This document shows, piece after piece, positions 18,082-26,315 of a DNA stretch of 64,000 nt. A program made the translations under genes and the position numbers. This stretch comes from Skermanella rosea. GTDB taxonomy: Bacteria; Pseudomonadota; Alphaproteobacteria; Azospirillales; Azospirillaceae. The stretch spans positions 5,077,471-5,141,470 of the forward strand of contig NZ_CP086111.1 in assembly GCF_016806835.2 (NCBI RefSeq). Direction: 5' to 3'. The notes below the pieces were generated by a model. That model did not search any database. It was not told where the DNA came from and saw only the letters and a program-made list of their open reading frames with translations. The stretch's first letter is position 1. Every line of letters starts with the position of its first letter.

Positions 18082-19074
18082 TTACTTCAGCGCGTCGGCG
18101 ATCTTCTGCCCGTCCGCCCCGGCCTTCTTGACCCACTCGTCGACCATGGTGCGGCCGACCGCGCGGACGTCGCCCATCAGGGCCTCCGACGGCGTGACGA
18201 TGGTCAGCCCGTTCTGGCCCATGGTCTTCTTGGTTTCCTCGGCGATCCGCTCGCTCTCGGCCCAGCCGCGCGCCTCCGCCTTGGCGGCGATTTCCAGCAC
18301 GCTGGTCCGCACCTCCTCGGGCAGGCGGCGCCAGGCGCGCTCGCCGACCATCACGATGTTGCGCGGGTGCATGGCCGAGGTGTCATAGTAGAACTTGGAG
18401 AACTCCCACGCCTTGGTGTCCACGCCGGTGGCGCCCGACGTGATCATCGCGTCGACCACGCCGGTCGCGAAGGCCTGCGGCACCTCGGCCTGCTGCACGG
18501 TGGTCGGCGCGGCGCCCAGCAGCTCGGCCAGCCGGGCGGTGGCGGCGTTGTAGGCGCGGAACTTGATGCCGCGAAAATCGCCGACCTTGGCGATCTCCCG
18601 CTTGGTGTAGATGCCCTGCCCCGGCCAGGCGACCGAGTAGAGCAGCCGGATGCCCTGGTCGGCCAGGCGCTTCTCCAGCAGCGGCTTCTGCACCTCGTAC
18701 AGCTTGCGCGCCGCCGGATAGCCCGCCGCCAGGAACGGGATGGCGTCGGCCTCGAACAGCGGGTCCTCGTTGCCGTAGGCGGACAGCAGGATCTCGCCGG
18801 CCGGCACCTGGCCCGTCTGGACCGCCCGCTTGATTTCCGGCATCTTGAACAGCGAGGCGTTGCTATGCAGCGTGATGTCGAGTTGCCCGTCGGTGGCGCG
18901 ACGGACCTCGTCGGCGAACCAGCGCAGCGTCTGCGTGTGGAAGTTGCTGTCGGGATAGGCCGTGGGCAGGTCCCACTTGGTCTGGGCCCAGGCCGCCGTG
19001 GACATCGCCCCGGATACCATGAAGCTCGCCGCCAAGCTTGCTGCAGCCACGGCAGCGGTCATCAAACGTCGCAT
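18082..19074 (-). CDS. dctP: TRAP transporter substrate-binding protein (DctP)
   Basis: Periplasmic binding protein, 330 residues, with a signal peptide ending near AAWAQ and the DctP pattern KWDLPTAYPDSNFHTQTLRWFADEV. The middle IKFRAYNAATARLAELLGAAP holds the Arg that usually binds the carboxylate of the ligand. ATG 19074 is chosen over GTG 19080 because AGGGGA lies 8 bases before it. First gene of the five-gene TRAP-pxp operon. Confidence 0.94.
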   Translation of the reverse strand: MRRLMTAAVAAASLAASFMVSGAMSTAAWAQTKWDLPTAYPDSNFHTQTLRWFADEVRRATDGQLDITLHSNASLFKMPEIKRAVQTGQVPAGEILLSAYGNEDPLFEADAIPFLAAGYPAARKLYEVQKPLLEKRLADQGIRLLYSVAWPGQGIYTKREIAKVGDFRGIKFRAYNAATARLAELLGAAPTTVQQAEVPQAFATGVVDAMITSGATGVDTKAWEFSKFYYDTSAMHPRNIVMVGERAWRRLPEEVRTSVLEIAAKAEARGWAESERIAEETKKTMGQNGLTIVTPSEALMGDVRAVGRTMVDEWVKKAGADGQKIADALK

Positions 19075-19445
19075 CGACACGTCCCCTGTCTGTAACCGTG
19101 AAGCCTCGGGCCTTTAGCCCCAGGTCCGCCATTTTTGTCGCGCCAGGCGGTGTGGAACGATGCTCGCCTGTCGGGGAGGGACGGTCAAGCGTCCAGACAG
19201 GGCCGTCGGCACGAACGGCGGTACCGGGAATTGCCCGAAATGAATCGCATATACCGGGTTTTGCCAAGGGCACCGGCGCGTGGTAGTTCCTCCGCGCGGC
19301 CCGTGGACGGCTTTCGAGGTGCCGGAGCAAAAATCCGGATGCCCGGCGCGACAAACCACACCGTATATCGTTGAGACTAATTGCAGCACCCAAGATATAG
19401 GGATACCCATAAGCCTTGGGTCGGTCGCCCCTGTGGAGGCAAGAT
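19075..19445. other. 371-base divergent intergenic region between dctP and a response regulator
   Basis: No coding sequence is supported. It must hold the promoters of both the TRAP-pxp operon and the receiver gene. The only structure I see is a hairpin just before the receiver gene: ACCCAAG (19388-19394) with CTTGGGT (19415-19421), and an inner GGGATACCC. No operator could be assigned. Confidence 0.5.
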
Positions 19446-19820
19446 ATGGACCATAAAACCCGCCTGATCGTTGCGGAAAATGATCCCCTGATCGCCTGGG
19501 CCGTGCGATTCGGACTGATGGATCTCGGTTACGAAGTCTGCGCCTGGGCCGATACCGCCCCGGACGCCGTACGGCTGGCCGAGCTGCACCGCCCGGACGT
19601 GGCCGTCGTGGACGGCGGCCTCTCCGACCGGAACGAGGGCATCGACGCCGCCCGCGAAATCTCGGGCCGGCTCGGGATTCCCGTGGTGATCTGCCGCGGC
19701 AACGCGATCGACGAGGTGATCGGATCCTCCCGCGGCGAGTCGCCTGCGGCGGGGTGGGTCTCCAAGCCTTACCGAATCAGCGACCTGGACCGCCTCATCG
19801 CGGCCGCCGCCCGGCATTAA
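19446..19820 (+). CDS. Receiver-only response regulator with altered switch residue
   Basis: The 124-residue product is a single CheY-like receiver domain with no output domain. The acidic pocket (E11, D13) and the phosphoacceptor D56 in DVAVVDGG are present, as is K107 in SKPYR. The switch Thr/Ser, expected about 28 residues after the Asp, is replaced by R84 (IPVVICRGN). It may still be phosphorylated but is unlikely to switch in the classical way. ATG 19446 follows GGAGG. It overlaps the mobA 3' end by 4 bases on the other strand. Confidence 0.88.
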   Translation: MDHKTRLIVAENDPLIAWAVRFGLMDLGYEVCAWADTAPDAVRLAELHRPDVAVVDGGLSDRNEGIDAAREISGRLGIPVVICRGNAIDEVIGSSRGESPAAGWVSKPYRISDLDRLIAAAARH

Positions 19821-20452
19821 TCGACGAGACCACCCTCCACCAGCCGCTCCGCTTCCGCAAGATCGTCGGGGCGGTTGGTGTTGAAGAAGGGATCGACCCG
19901 GTCGGCGTCGAAATCGGCGATCGCCAGCCGGTACCGCGCCGTCCAGACATCGACCTTGCGGATCTGCTCCTCGATCATGGCCCGGCGCAGGTCGTGGCGC
20001 AGATGGACCGGCCACAGGCCGAACACGGGGTGCTCGCGCCCGCCGGACCGGGCGCAGGCCATGTCGGCGCCCTCCCGCTCCGCGGCGGCGCGCAGACGCT
20101 CCACCAGGTCGGCCGGCTGGAACGGCGCGTCGGTCGCGAAGCTCGCGACCCAGCGGGCGCCGGGGACGTTCTCCGCCGCCCAGTCCAGCCCGCTCAGCAC
20201 GCCGGCCAGCGGCCCGGCATAGTCCGGCACCACGTCGGGGACGACCTCCAGCCCGGTCATGGCGAATCGCGTCGGGTCGCCGTTGGCGTTGAGCACGAGC
20301 CGGCCCACCTGGGGCCGGACGCGATCGATGATCCGGTCCAGGATCGACCGGCCGGCCAGCAGCCGCAGCGTCTTGTCGCCGCCGCCCATGCGGCGCGACA
20401 GCCCTCCGGCCAGCAGCACGCCGACGACCTCCTCCGCTTTACTCCCCGTCAT
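19817..20452 (-). CDS. mobA: Molybdenum cofactor guanylyltransferase
   Basis: Joins GMP from GTP to molybdopterin to form the MGD cofactor used by formate dehydrogenases and other DMSO-reductase-family enzymes. The 211-residue protein has the nucleotide-binding start GVLLAGGLSRRMGGGDKTL and the metal motif FATDAPF. It overlaps fdhD by 14 bases, so the two are coupled, which fits joint service to a formate dehydrogenase not present in this window. Confidence 0.94.
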   Translation of the reverse strand: MTGSKAEEVVGVLLAGGLSRRMGGGDKTLRLLAGRSILDRIIDRVRPQVGRLVLNANGDPTRFAMTGLEVVPDVVPDYAGPLAGVLSGLDWAAENVPGARWVASFATDAPFQPADLVERLRAAAEREGADMACARSGGREHPVFGLWPVHLRHDLRRAMIEEQIRKVDVWTARYRLAIADFDADRVDPFFNTNRPDDLAEAERLVEGGLVD

Positions 20453-21335
20453 CGCCCCGGCTCCCCTTCCTGCGGTGCGCGGCGGGCTCGTCGTCGCCCT
20501 CGCCCGAGGCGAGATCGAACTCGATCCGCTCCTCCCCCGCCAGCGCCACGAAGCGGCGCCCCCGGGCGCGGCCGATCAGCGTCAGCCCGGCCTCGCGCGC
20601 CAGTTCCACGCCCCAGGCGGTGAAGCCGCTGCGCGACACCAGGATGGGAATGCCCATCTGCACCGTCTTGATCACCATTTCCGAGGTCAGGCGGCCCGTC
20701 GTGTAGAAGATCTTGTCCTCCGGCCCCAGGCCGTGCCGCCACATGTATCCCGCCACCTTGTCCACGGCGTTGTGGCGGCCGACATCCTCCATATAGACAA
20801 GCGGCCTGTCCTCCTGGCACAGGACGCAGCCATGGATCGCGCCGGCCTCCAGGTAGAGGCTGGGCGCGGTGTTGATCTTGCGGGTCAGCGCCGCCAGCCA
20901 GGAGGTCTTCAGCCGCGCGGTGGAGGACAGGCGGATGTCGCCGAACTTCTCCATCAGGTCGCCGAACACCGTGCCCTGGGCGCAGCCGGAGGTCAGCGTC
21001 TTCTTCTTCAGCTTCTGTTCGAAGTCGGTCGGGCGCTCGGTCCGCACCACCACCGTCTCGATCTCGTCGTCATAGACGATGTCTGTGACGCGGTCGTCGG
21101 TGCGCAGCATGTTCTGGTTCAGCAGGTATCCCAGCGCCAGGTACTCGGGATAATCGCAGATCGTCATCATGGTGACGATCTCCTGACCGTTGAGGAACAG
21201 GGTCAGGGGGCGCTCGACGGTGACCGAGGTTTCGATCGGGGCGCCGGTCTGGTCGATGCCGGCGACCCGCTTCGTCAGGCGCGGGTCCGCGGGATCCGGG
21301 CGGACGACGAATTCTTCCTTGGGGGACTCTTCCAT
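20439..21335 (-). CDS. fdhD: Formate dehydrogenase accessory sulfurtransferase FdhD
   Basis: FdhD passes sulfur from IscS to the molybdenum cofactor of formate dehydrogenase. The 298-residue protein matches along its length (YLALGYLLNQNML, YMEDVGRHNAVDKVAGY, FYTTGRLTSEMV). At the position of the E. coli CGVC sulfur-carrying motif it has only one cysteine, C118 in SGCAQG. The single Cys may be enough for sulfur transfer. Start ATG 21335 is clear. Confidence 0.93.
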   Translation of the reverse strand: MEESPKEEFVVRPDPADPRLTKRVAGIDQTGAPIETSVTVERPLTLFLNGQEIVTMMTICDYPEYLALGYLLNQNMLRTDDRVTDIVYDDEIETVVVRTERPTDFEQKLKKKTLTSGCAQGTVFGDLMEKFGDIRLSSTARLKTSWLAALTRKINTAPSLYLEAGAIHGCVLCQEDRPLVYMEDVGRHNAVDKVAGYMWRHGLGPEDKIFYTTGRLTSEMVIKTVQMGIPILVSRSGFTAWGVELAREAGLTLIGRARGRRFVALAGEERIEFDLASGEGDDEPAAHRRKGSRGDDGE

Positions 21336-21410
21336 GGGGCGAGCGTAATTCGGCCGCCCCGGTCAAGCAAGCACGGCGCGCGGCACCGCGCCCAAAGCCG
21401 GATCCGCCGA

Positions 21411-21530
21411 TCAGATCACGTCGAGCAGGAGATGGGTCGCCACGCCGATCAGCGAGGCCGCGACGACGCCGATCGCGGTATAGCGCTCGGCCACCGACCA
21501 CCGTGCCCAGTCCTTGACGAAACTGTCCAT
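21411..21530 (-). CDS. Small membrane protein, 39 aa
   Basis: This short frame begins MDSFVKDWARWSVAER and continues as one hydrophobic helix (TAIGVVAASLIGVATHLLLDV). ATG 21530 has an excellent Shine-Dalgarno sequence (GGAGG, 7 bases upstream). It lies 75 bases before fdhD on the same strand, so it could belong to the formate dehydrogenase maturation operon. I do not recognise a family; the function is unknown. Confidence 0.65.
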   Translation of the reverse strand: MDSFVKDWARWSVAERYTAIGVVAASLIGVATHLLLDVI

Positions 21531-21892
21531 CCTGGAGCCTCCGTTACTCCGATGCCTGTGCTCTGCCATGACCATGCCCAAGAAAAAAGCCGCCTGTCAT
21601 GAGATACATCAAATTCATGGCAAGGTAGCCTCAATCAAAAGGCGGGTTTTACACTTTGTCGCAAGCTGATGCCGCGTTGCAACATAGACCGTTCGGCCGA
21701 GCCGCTGCGGATCGGAGGATCGGCCATCCACCGGGCGTTCTCAGTGACCTTCATCACGGATTTATACGAAAAAGGCACGAAATCCTCCTAAAGTGAGAGT
21801 TCCCGGGACGTCGCCGCCTCGCCGGCTGCCGCTTGTGCCCGGAACTCAACACCTCTATTGAGAGCGTTACGGGTGCAACAGCGGGTCGGCGC
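21531..21892. other. 362-base divergent intergenic region
   Basis: No coding sequence is supported. It separates the small membrane protein/fdhD unit from the lytic transglycosylase gene and is AT-richer than its surroundings. An inverted pair TGCCATGA / TCATGGCA lies near 21565 and 21615. No promoter could be assigned with confidence. Confidence 0.45.
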
Positions 21893-23191
21893 ATGGGACT
21901 GAAGACTTCACACATCATCTTTCTGGCCGCCGCGGTCGTGGCGTCGGCGGGCTGTTCCTCGGCGGGGGGCGAACCCCTGCCCGTTCCGGGCATCAAGCCG
22001 CCGCCGGGCGTCGCCGACCAGGCGGCACCCCTGACGGCGGACCCCGCGGCGCAGGAAGCCGACTTCCAGACATGGCTGGCCGGATTCCGGGCCGATGCGC
22101 GCGCCGCCGGGGTCGGCCCGGCGACGGTGGACCGCAGCCTGTCCGGATTGCGCGTGCTGCCCGAAGTGCTGGCCTCGGACAGCAGCCAGCCGGAATTCGT
22201 CCGTCCGGTCTGGAGCTATCTCGACGGCGCCGTCAGCGAGACCCGGATCACCCGCGGCCGCGAACAGCTCTCCGTGCAGCGCGGCCTGCTCTCGGGCGTC
22301 GAGCGCGACTACGGGGTGCCGCCCGAGATCGTCGTCGCGATCTGGGCGATGGAGAGCAATTTCGGCGGCAACATGGGCAGCTACAACGTGGTCGAGGCGC
22401 TTGCCACGCTCGCCTGGCACGGCCGCCGGGCCGATTTCTGGCGCGAGCAGCTTCTGGAGGCGCTCCGCATCATCGACCGGGGCGACGCGCCGCAGGGGCG
22501 GCTGGTCGGCTCCTGGGCCGGCGCCATGGGCCATACCCAGTTCATCCCGACGACCTATGCCGGCCACGCGGTGGACCGCGACGGCGACGGCCGGCGCGAC
22601 CTGTGGAACAGCCTGCCCGACGTGTTCGGCTCGACCGCGGGATACCTGCGGGACGTCGGCTGGCGCGCGGGCGAACCCTGGGGCGCCGAAGCCGTGCTGC
22701 CCGCCGGATTCGACTACGAGCTGGCCGACATGTCCGTGCGCAAGCCCGTCGCGGAATGGCGCCGCCTCGGCGTCCGGCAGGCAACCGGCACGCGCGCTCT
22801 GCCCGACCAGGCCGAGGCGGCGATCCTGCTGCCCGCCGGCCACAGGGGTGCTGCGTTCCTGGTGATGAACAATTTCCGCTCGATCCTGCGCTACAACAAC
22901 TCCAGCAGCTACGCGCTGGCGGTCTCCTACCTGAGTGACCGCATGGCCGGCCGGCCGGGGGTCCAGGGCAGCTGGCCGCGCGACGAGCGCCCGCTCAGCC
23001 GCGACGAGCGGTTCGAGCTTCAGCGCCTGCTGGGCGCGCGCGGCCTGCCGGTCGGCAATCCCGACGGCATCATCGGCGCCAATACCCGGGGGGCGATCCG
23101 GGCCTTCCAGAAGTCGCAGAACCTTCCCGCCGATGGCTTCGCGTCAAGCACGCTGCTGGACCGGCTGAGGACGACGGCTTCGGCGTCCTGA
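21893..23191 (+). CDS. MltB-like lytic murein transglycosylase with peptidoglycan-binding domain
   Basis: Cleaves peptidoglycan glycan strands with formation of 1,6-anhydro ends. The 432-residue product has a signal peptide with C21 (VASAGC) as a probable, though weak, lipidation site. An MltB-type catalytic domain carries E154 in AIWAMESNFGG and later GSWAGAMGHTQFIPTTY. A C-terminal peptidoglycan-binding domain (LQRLLGARGLPVG...GAIRAFQ) follows at about 370-425. ATG 21893 is chosen since it starts the signal peptide. Confidence 0.92.
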   Translation: MGLKTSHIIFLAAAVVASAGCSSAGGEPLPVPGIKPPPGVADQAAPLTADPAAQEADFQTWLAGFRADARAAGVGPATVDRSLSGLRVLPEVLASDSSQPEFVRPVWSYLDGAVSETRITRGREQLSVQRGLLSGVERDYGVPPEIVVAIWAMESNFGGNMGSYNVVEALATLAWHGRRADFWREQLLEALRIIDRGDAPQGRLVGSWAGAMGHTQFIPTTYAGHAVDRDGDGRRDLWNSLPDVFGSTAGYLRDVGWRAGEPWGAEAVLPAGFDYELADMSVRKPVAEWRRLGVRQATGTRALPDQAEAAILLPAGHRGAAFLVMNNFRSILRYNNSSSYALAVSYLSDRMAGRPGVQGSWPRDERPLSRDERFELQRLLGARGLPVGNPDGIIGANTRGAIRAFQKSQNLPADGFASSTLLDRLRTTASAS

Positions 23192-23213
23192 GGGAGCGGG
23201 ACGGGGCCGGTGC

Positions 23214-24461
23214 CTAGCGCACCAACTCCGCCTGCTGGGATGCGGCCTGTGAGGGGGCTGCGAACATCGCGGCCCCGCGCACGATGTCGAGCGCCCGGGT
23301 CAGCTGGTAATCCTCGGGTTTGGCCCCGGCCTGGATGCCCGCCCCGGACCGGGCGCCCACCGGCATCACCTTTGCCGCCTCCACGACGACATCCGGCGTG
23401 ATCCCCAGCGCCTGGATCGAGCGGCCCGACGGCGTGTAGTAGCGCGCCGTGGTCATCCGCGTCGCCCCCCGGTTGGACAGCGGCGTGATGGTCTGGACCG
23501 ACCCCTTGCCGAAGGTCTGGCTGCCCAGGACGACGGCCCGGCGCTGGTCCTGCAGGGCGCCCGCGACGATCTCCGAGGCGGAGGCGCTGCGGCCGTTGAC
23601 CAGCAGGACGATGGGCTTGCCGCGGGCGAGGTCGCCGGGCGTCGCCCAATAGCGCCGCTCCGACAGCGCGCCGCGGCCGCGCGTCGAGACGATCTCCCCC
23701 TGGTCGAGGAAACTGTCGCAGACCGAGATCGCCTGCTTGACCAGCCCGCCCGGATTGTCGCGCAGATCGACCACATAGCCGGTCAGCCGGTCGCCTAGCT
23801 GTGCGTCCAGCGCCGCCAGGGCCTTCTCCAGGCCCGGCTGGGTCTGCTGGGTGAAACCGCTGATCTTGATGTATCCGACGGTGCCTTCCACCCGCCAGCG
23901 CACCGCCGGGCTCTTGACCATCTCGCGCACCAGGGTCAGCTCGAAGGTCTTGCCGTCCGGACCGCGCTGGATCGTCACCGTCAGGGGCGTGCCGACGCTG
24001 CCACGCATGCGGTCCATCGCCTCGCTCAGGGTGACGCCGCGGACCGGCTGGCCGTTGATGTGGGTGAACAGGTCGCCGGCCAGTACGCCGGCGCGGAAAG
24101 CCGGCGAGTCCTCGATCGGGGCCAACACCTTTACCAGCCCGTTCTCGACCGCCATCTCGACGCCGACGCCGCCGAATTCGCCGCTGTTCTGCGCCTTGTT
24201 CTCCGCATAGCGGTCTGGATTGAGGTATTTGGAATGGGGATCGAGCGACGCCAGCAGCCCTCCGATGGCCGCCTCCACCAGCGAATCGGCGTCGACCTGA
24301 TCCACATACCCGGCCCGCAGATCGGCGAAGGCGGCGTTGAACAGGTTCAGCGCCTGCGACCGGGACATCTCCTCCGCCGATGCCGCCTCCGTTTGCCCCC
24401 AGGCCTGGAGCGGGGCGAACAGAAGCAGGGAAGCGACGAGGGCGACGCGGGTCCGGCTCAT
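23214..24461 (-). CDS. ctpA: S41 family C-terminal processing peptidase (CtpA)
   Basis: Periplasmic serine protease, 415 residues. It has a signal peptide (SLLLFAPLQAWGQ), a PDZ domain (about 95-180) and the S41 domain with the Ser-Lys dyad S294 (SASASEIV) and K319 (FGKGSVQ), 25 residues apart as in E. coli Prc. Family members trim C-termini of periplasmic proteins, often cell-wall hydrolases, which fits the convergent lytic transglycosylase neighbour. ATG 24461 is the start that places the signal peptide correctly. Confidence 0.94.
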   Translation of the reverse strand: MSRTRVALVASLLLFAPLQAWGQTEAASAEEMSRSQALNLFNAAFADLRAGYVDQVDADSLVEAAIGGLLASLDPHSKYLNPDRYAENKAQNSGEFGGVGVEMAVENGLVKVLAPIEDSPAFRAGVLAGDLFTHINGQPVRGVTLSEAMDRMRGSVGTPLTVTIQRGPDGKTFELTLVREMVKSPAVRWRVEGTVGYIKISGFTQQTQPGLEKALAALDAQLGDRLTGYVVDLRDNPGGLVKQAISVCDSFLDQGEIVSTRGRGALSERRYWATPGDLARGKPIVLLVNGRSASASEIVAGALQDQRRAVVLGSQTFGKGSVQTITPLSNRGATRMTTARYYTPSGRSIQALGITPDVVVEAAKVMPVGARSGAGIQAGAKPEDYQLTRALDIVRGAAMFAAPSQAASQQAELVR

Positions 24462-24565
24462 AGGCGCATTCCTTTTCCACGAGAACGCAAGGGAATGAGC
24501 CAAGCCTACAGAGCTTAAGGTTAAAATTTGGTGTGAAATTATGTCCCGGTCGGAGCCGCGGAGAG

Positions 24566-25420
24566 TCAGTGGCGCGGCGGGGCCAGGATGGCGTCGAGAT
24601 CGGCCGCGGTGAGGTCGGAGGCGTCGATGACGGCGTCCAGCCAACGATCGAGGTCGGCAACATTCCCCGCGCGGATGCGGCGCCCGGTTTCCTCCGACAC
24701 GGCGACATGGCGGCGCTCGATCAGCCGGAGGAGCGCTTCCGCCCGGCCTTTCGCCTCGCCCTCGGCCTTGCCCTCCTCCAAACCTTGGGCGAAGATCTCG
24801 CTGAGGTAAGGGTGTTCCTTGATGTTGAACTGGATCGCCATAGTCTCCAACTCCTCCTTGACGACCGGGGTCGCCCTGCGCAACTGGGACAGGATCAGCA
24901 GCTTGGCCGCGGCGTCCGAGCGCTCGCGCCGGGGCAGCGGGGCGAGGCGGGCCAGGATGCGGCGGACGCGCTCCCTAATATCGTCGCATCGGCACAGGAT
25001 TGCCAGCACCGCGTCCTCCGGCGCCGGGCTGTCGAGCAGCGGCCCGGCGTCCAGGTCGGCGATGTAGCGCACCTCGTAGCGGAAGGTCAGGTTGGGGTGG
25101 CGGATGCCGGGCGGGCCGTCCTCGCCGCGCTCGCCGAGATGGAGCACCAGCTGGGTCACCGGGGCGCCGCCGTGGTGCCGGGAGATCAGGGCGTAGTATT
25201 CCAGCATGCGCCAGGCCATGTCCTCGCGGCCGACCTGGAACTCCACGTGGAACAGGCCGCCGCCATCCAGCTCGGCGACCATGTCCGGGCGGCGCTGGCG
25301 CACGGAGGAGAACTCGGCCGACAGGAAGCTGGCGACCCGGTCGCCGGCCAGCATCCTCAGCAGGGCCGGGGCGCCGGCCCAGACCAGTTCCTTGACCGTC
25401 GCGTCGTAGCCGTTCGCCAT
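24566..25420 (-). CDS. Rpn-like PD-(D/E)XK nuclease family protein
   Basis: A 284-residue protein of the recombination-promoting nuclease/putative transposase type. The nuclease core is recognisable as D46 (RRPDMVAEL), E60 and Q62 (FHVEFQV). A charged helix EEGKAEGEAKGRAEALL and a C-terminal part seen in Rpn/DUF4351-like proteins follow. Rpn proteins of E. coli cut DNA and act in recombination or phage defence. ATG 25420 gives a typical start; upstream in-frame sequence runs into a palindromic repeat. Confidence 0.8.
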   Translation of the reverse strand: MANGYDATVKELVWAGAPALLRMLAGDRVASFLSAEFSSVRQRRPDMVAELDGGGLFHVEFQVGREDMAWRMLEYYALISRHHGGAPVTQLVLHLGERGEDGPPGIRHPNLTFRYEVRYIADLDAGPLLDSPAPEDAVLAILCRCDDIRERVRRILARLAPLPRRERSDAAAKLLILSQLRRATPVVKEELETMAIQFNIKEHPYLSEIFAQGLEEGKAEGEAKGRAEALLRLIERRHVAVSEETGRRIRAGNVADLDRWLDAVIDASDLTAADLDAILAPPRH

Positions 25421-25527
25421 GTCCCGCCCCTTGCCGCATGCCGGGGCATGCCCGGCGGGCAATCCATCGCGGTTCCGCACGCGCCGGTCCATGCGGTGCG
25501 GTGACGCGGGGAGGGCTTTCCATTTTC

Positions 25528-25642
25528 GGCCGCAGATGCACGCAGATGAACTCAGATAAGAATCCTGGATCAGCGCCGGCGGACCGCGTACTCCCCGGAG
25601 GCAGAAACCCATCTGCGTCCATCGGCGTGCATCTGCGGCCCT
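25528..25642. repeat. REP-like palindrome, family B (CCGCAGATG type)
   Basis: The left arm GGCCGCAGATGCACGCAGATG (first bases from 25528) is mirrored by CATCGGCGTGCATCTGCGGC at the right end (to 25639). The right arm runs up to the stop codon of the GntR gene. A second copy with the same arms is at 45581-45689. This type of element with CAGATGNACNCAGAT repeats is dispersed in many proteobacteria. Confidence 0.85.
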
Positions 25643-26315
25643 AATCCGTGAACGCCGCCTTCACGACCTCGCATTTGTTGCTCAGGTGCCGCCGCAGCGC
25701 CGCTCCCAGGCCGACGCCATCGCGGCGCTCCAGGAGCGCCAGGATCTCCTCGTGCTCGTCCACCGCCTGCTTCCACCTTGCGTCCGACATGTTCGCCATG
25801 TAGCGGGCGCGGCGGATGCGGGTGGCGAGGCCGTCGTACAGGGTGCGCAGCGTGGCGTTCCCGGACGCATCCATGATGCTTTCGTGGATGCGCTGGTTCA
25901 GCCGGAAATAGTCCGGCAGCTCGCCCCGCCGGTAATGCTCGACCATGCGCTCGTGGAGGGCGCGGATCGCGGATATCCCGGCGTCGCCGATCCGGGCGCA
26001 GGCCAGTTCGCCCGACAGCGCCTCCAGCGCGCCCATCACCTCGAACATCTCGTCCACGTCGCGGGCGGTCAGCTTGGTCACCACGGCGCCGCGGTTGGGC
26101 AGCAGCTCCAGCAGTCCTTCCGAGGCCAGCACCTTCAGCGCCTCGCGCAGCGGCGTGCGCGAGATGCCGAACTGCTCGCACAGCTGCTTCTCCGGCACCC
26201 GGCTGCCCGGCGCCAGCTCGCCCTCCAGCACCAGCCCCCGCACCCGCTCGACCACCTCGTCGTGGAGCGAGCGCCGCGCGATCCGGCCGGCCGGTTCCAC
26301 CAGCGCGTCGGTCAT
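25641..26315 (-). CDS. GntR family transcriptional regulator, FCD (FadR-like) type
   Basis: A 224-residue repressor/activator with an N-terminal winged helix (LCEQFGISRTPLREALKVLASEGLLELLPNRGA in outline) and a C-terminal FCD ligand-binding domain, which usually senses a small carboxylic acid with metal-bound His and Asp residues. The ATG overlaps the stop of the FAD/Fe-S dehydrogenase by 4 bases, so it is coupled to it and probably controls it in response to its substrate. A palindrome at 29280-29294 is a candidate operator. Confidence 0.92.
   Translation of the reverse strand: MTDALVEPAGRIARRSLHDEVVERVRGLVLEGELAPGSRVPEKQLCEQFGISRTPLREALKVLASEGLLELLPNRGAVVTKLTARDVDEMFEVMGALEALSGELACARIGDAGISAIRALHERMVEHYRRGELPDYFRLNQRIHESIMDASGNATLRTLYDGLATRIRRARYMANMSDARWKQAVDEHEEILALLERRDGVGLGAALRRHLSNKCEVVKAAFTD

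Noticed and set aside
15622-19095. Plus-strand open frame of over 1100 codons opposite the TRAP-pxp operon
   Set aside because: Low-complexity His/Gln/Asp/Arg composition and it crosses five clear minus-strand genes; a composition artefact.
21842-21871. EcfG-like promoter GGAAC...GCGTT before the lytic transglycosylase
   Set aside because: The spacing from GGAAC to CGTT is 19 bases, outside the 16-17 consensus.
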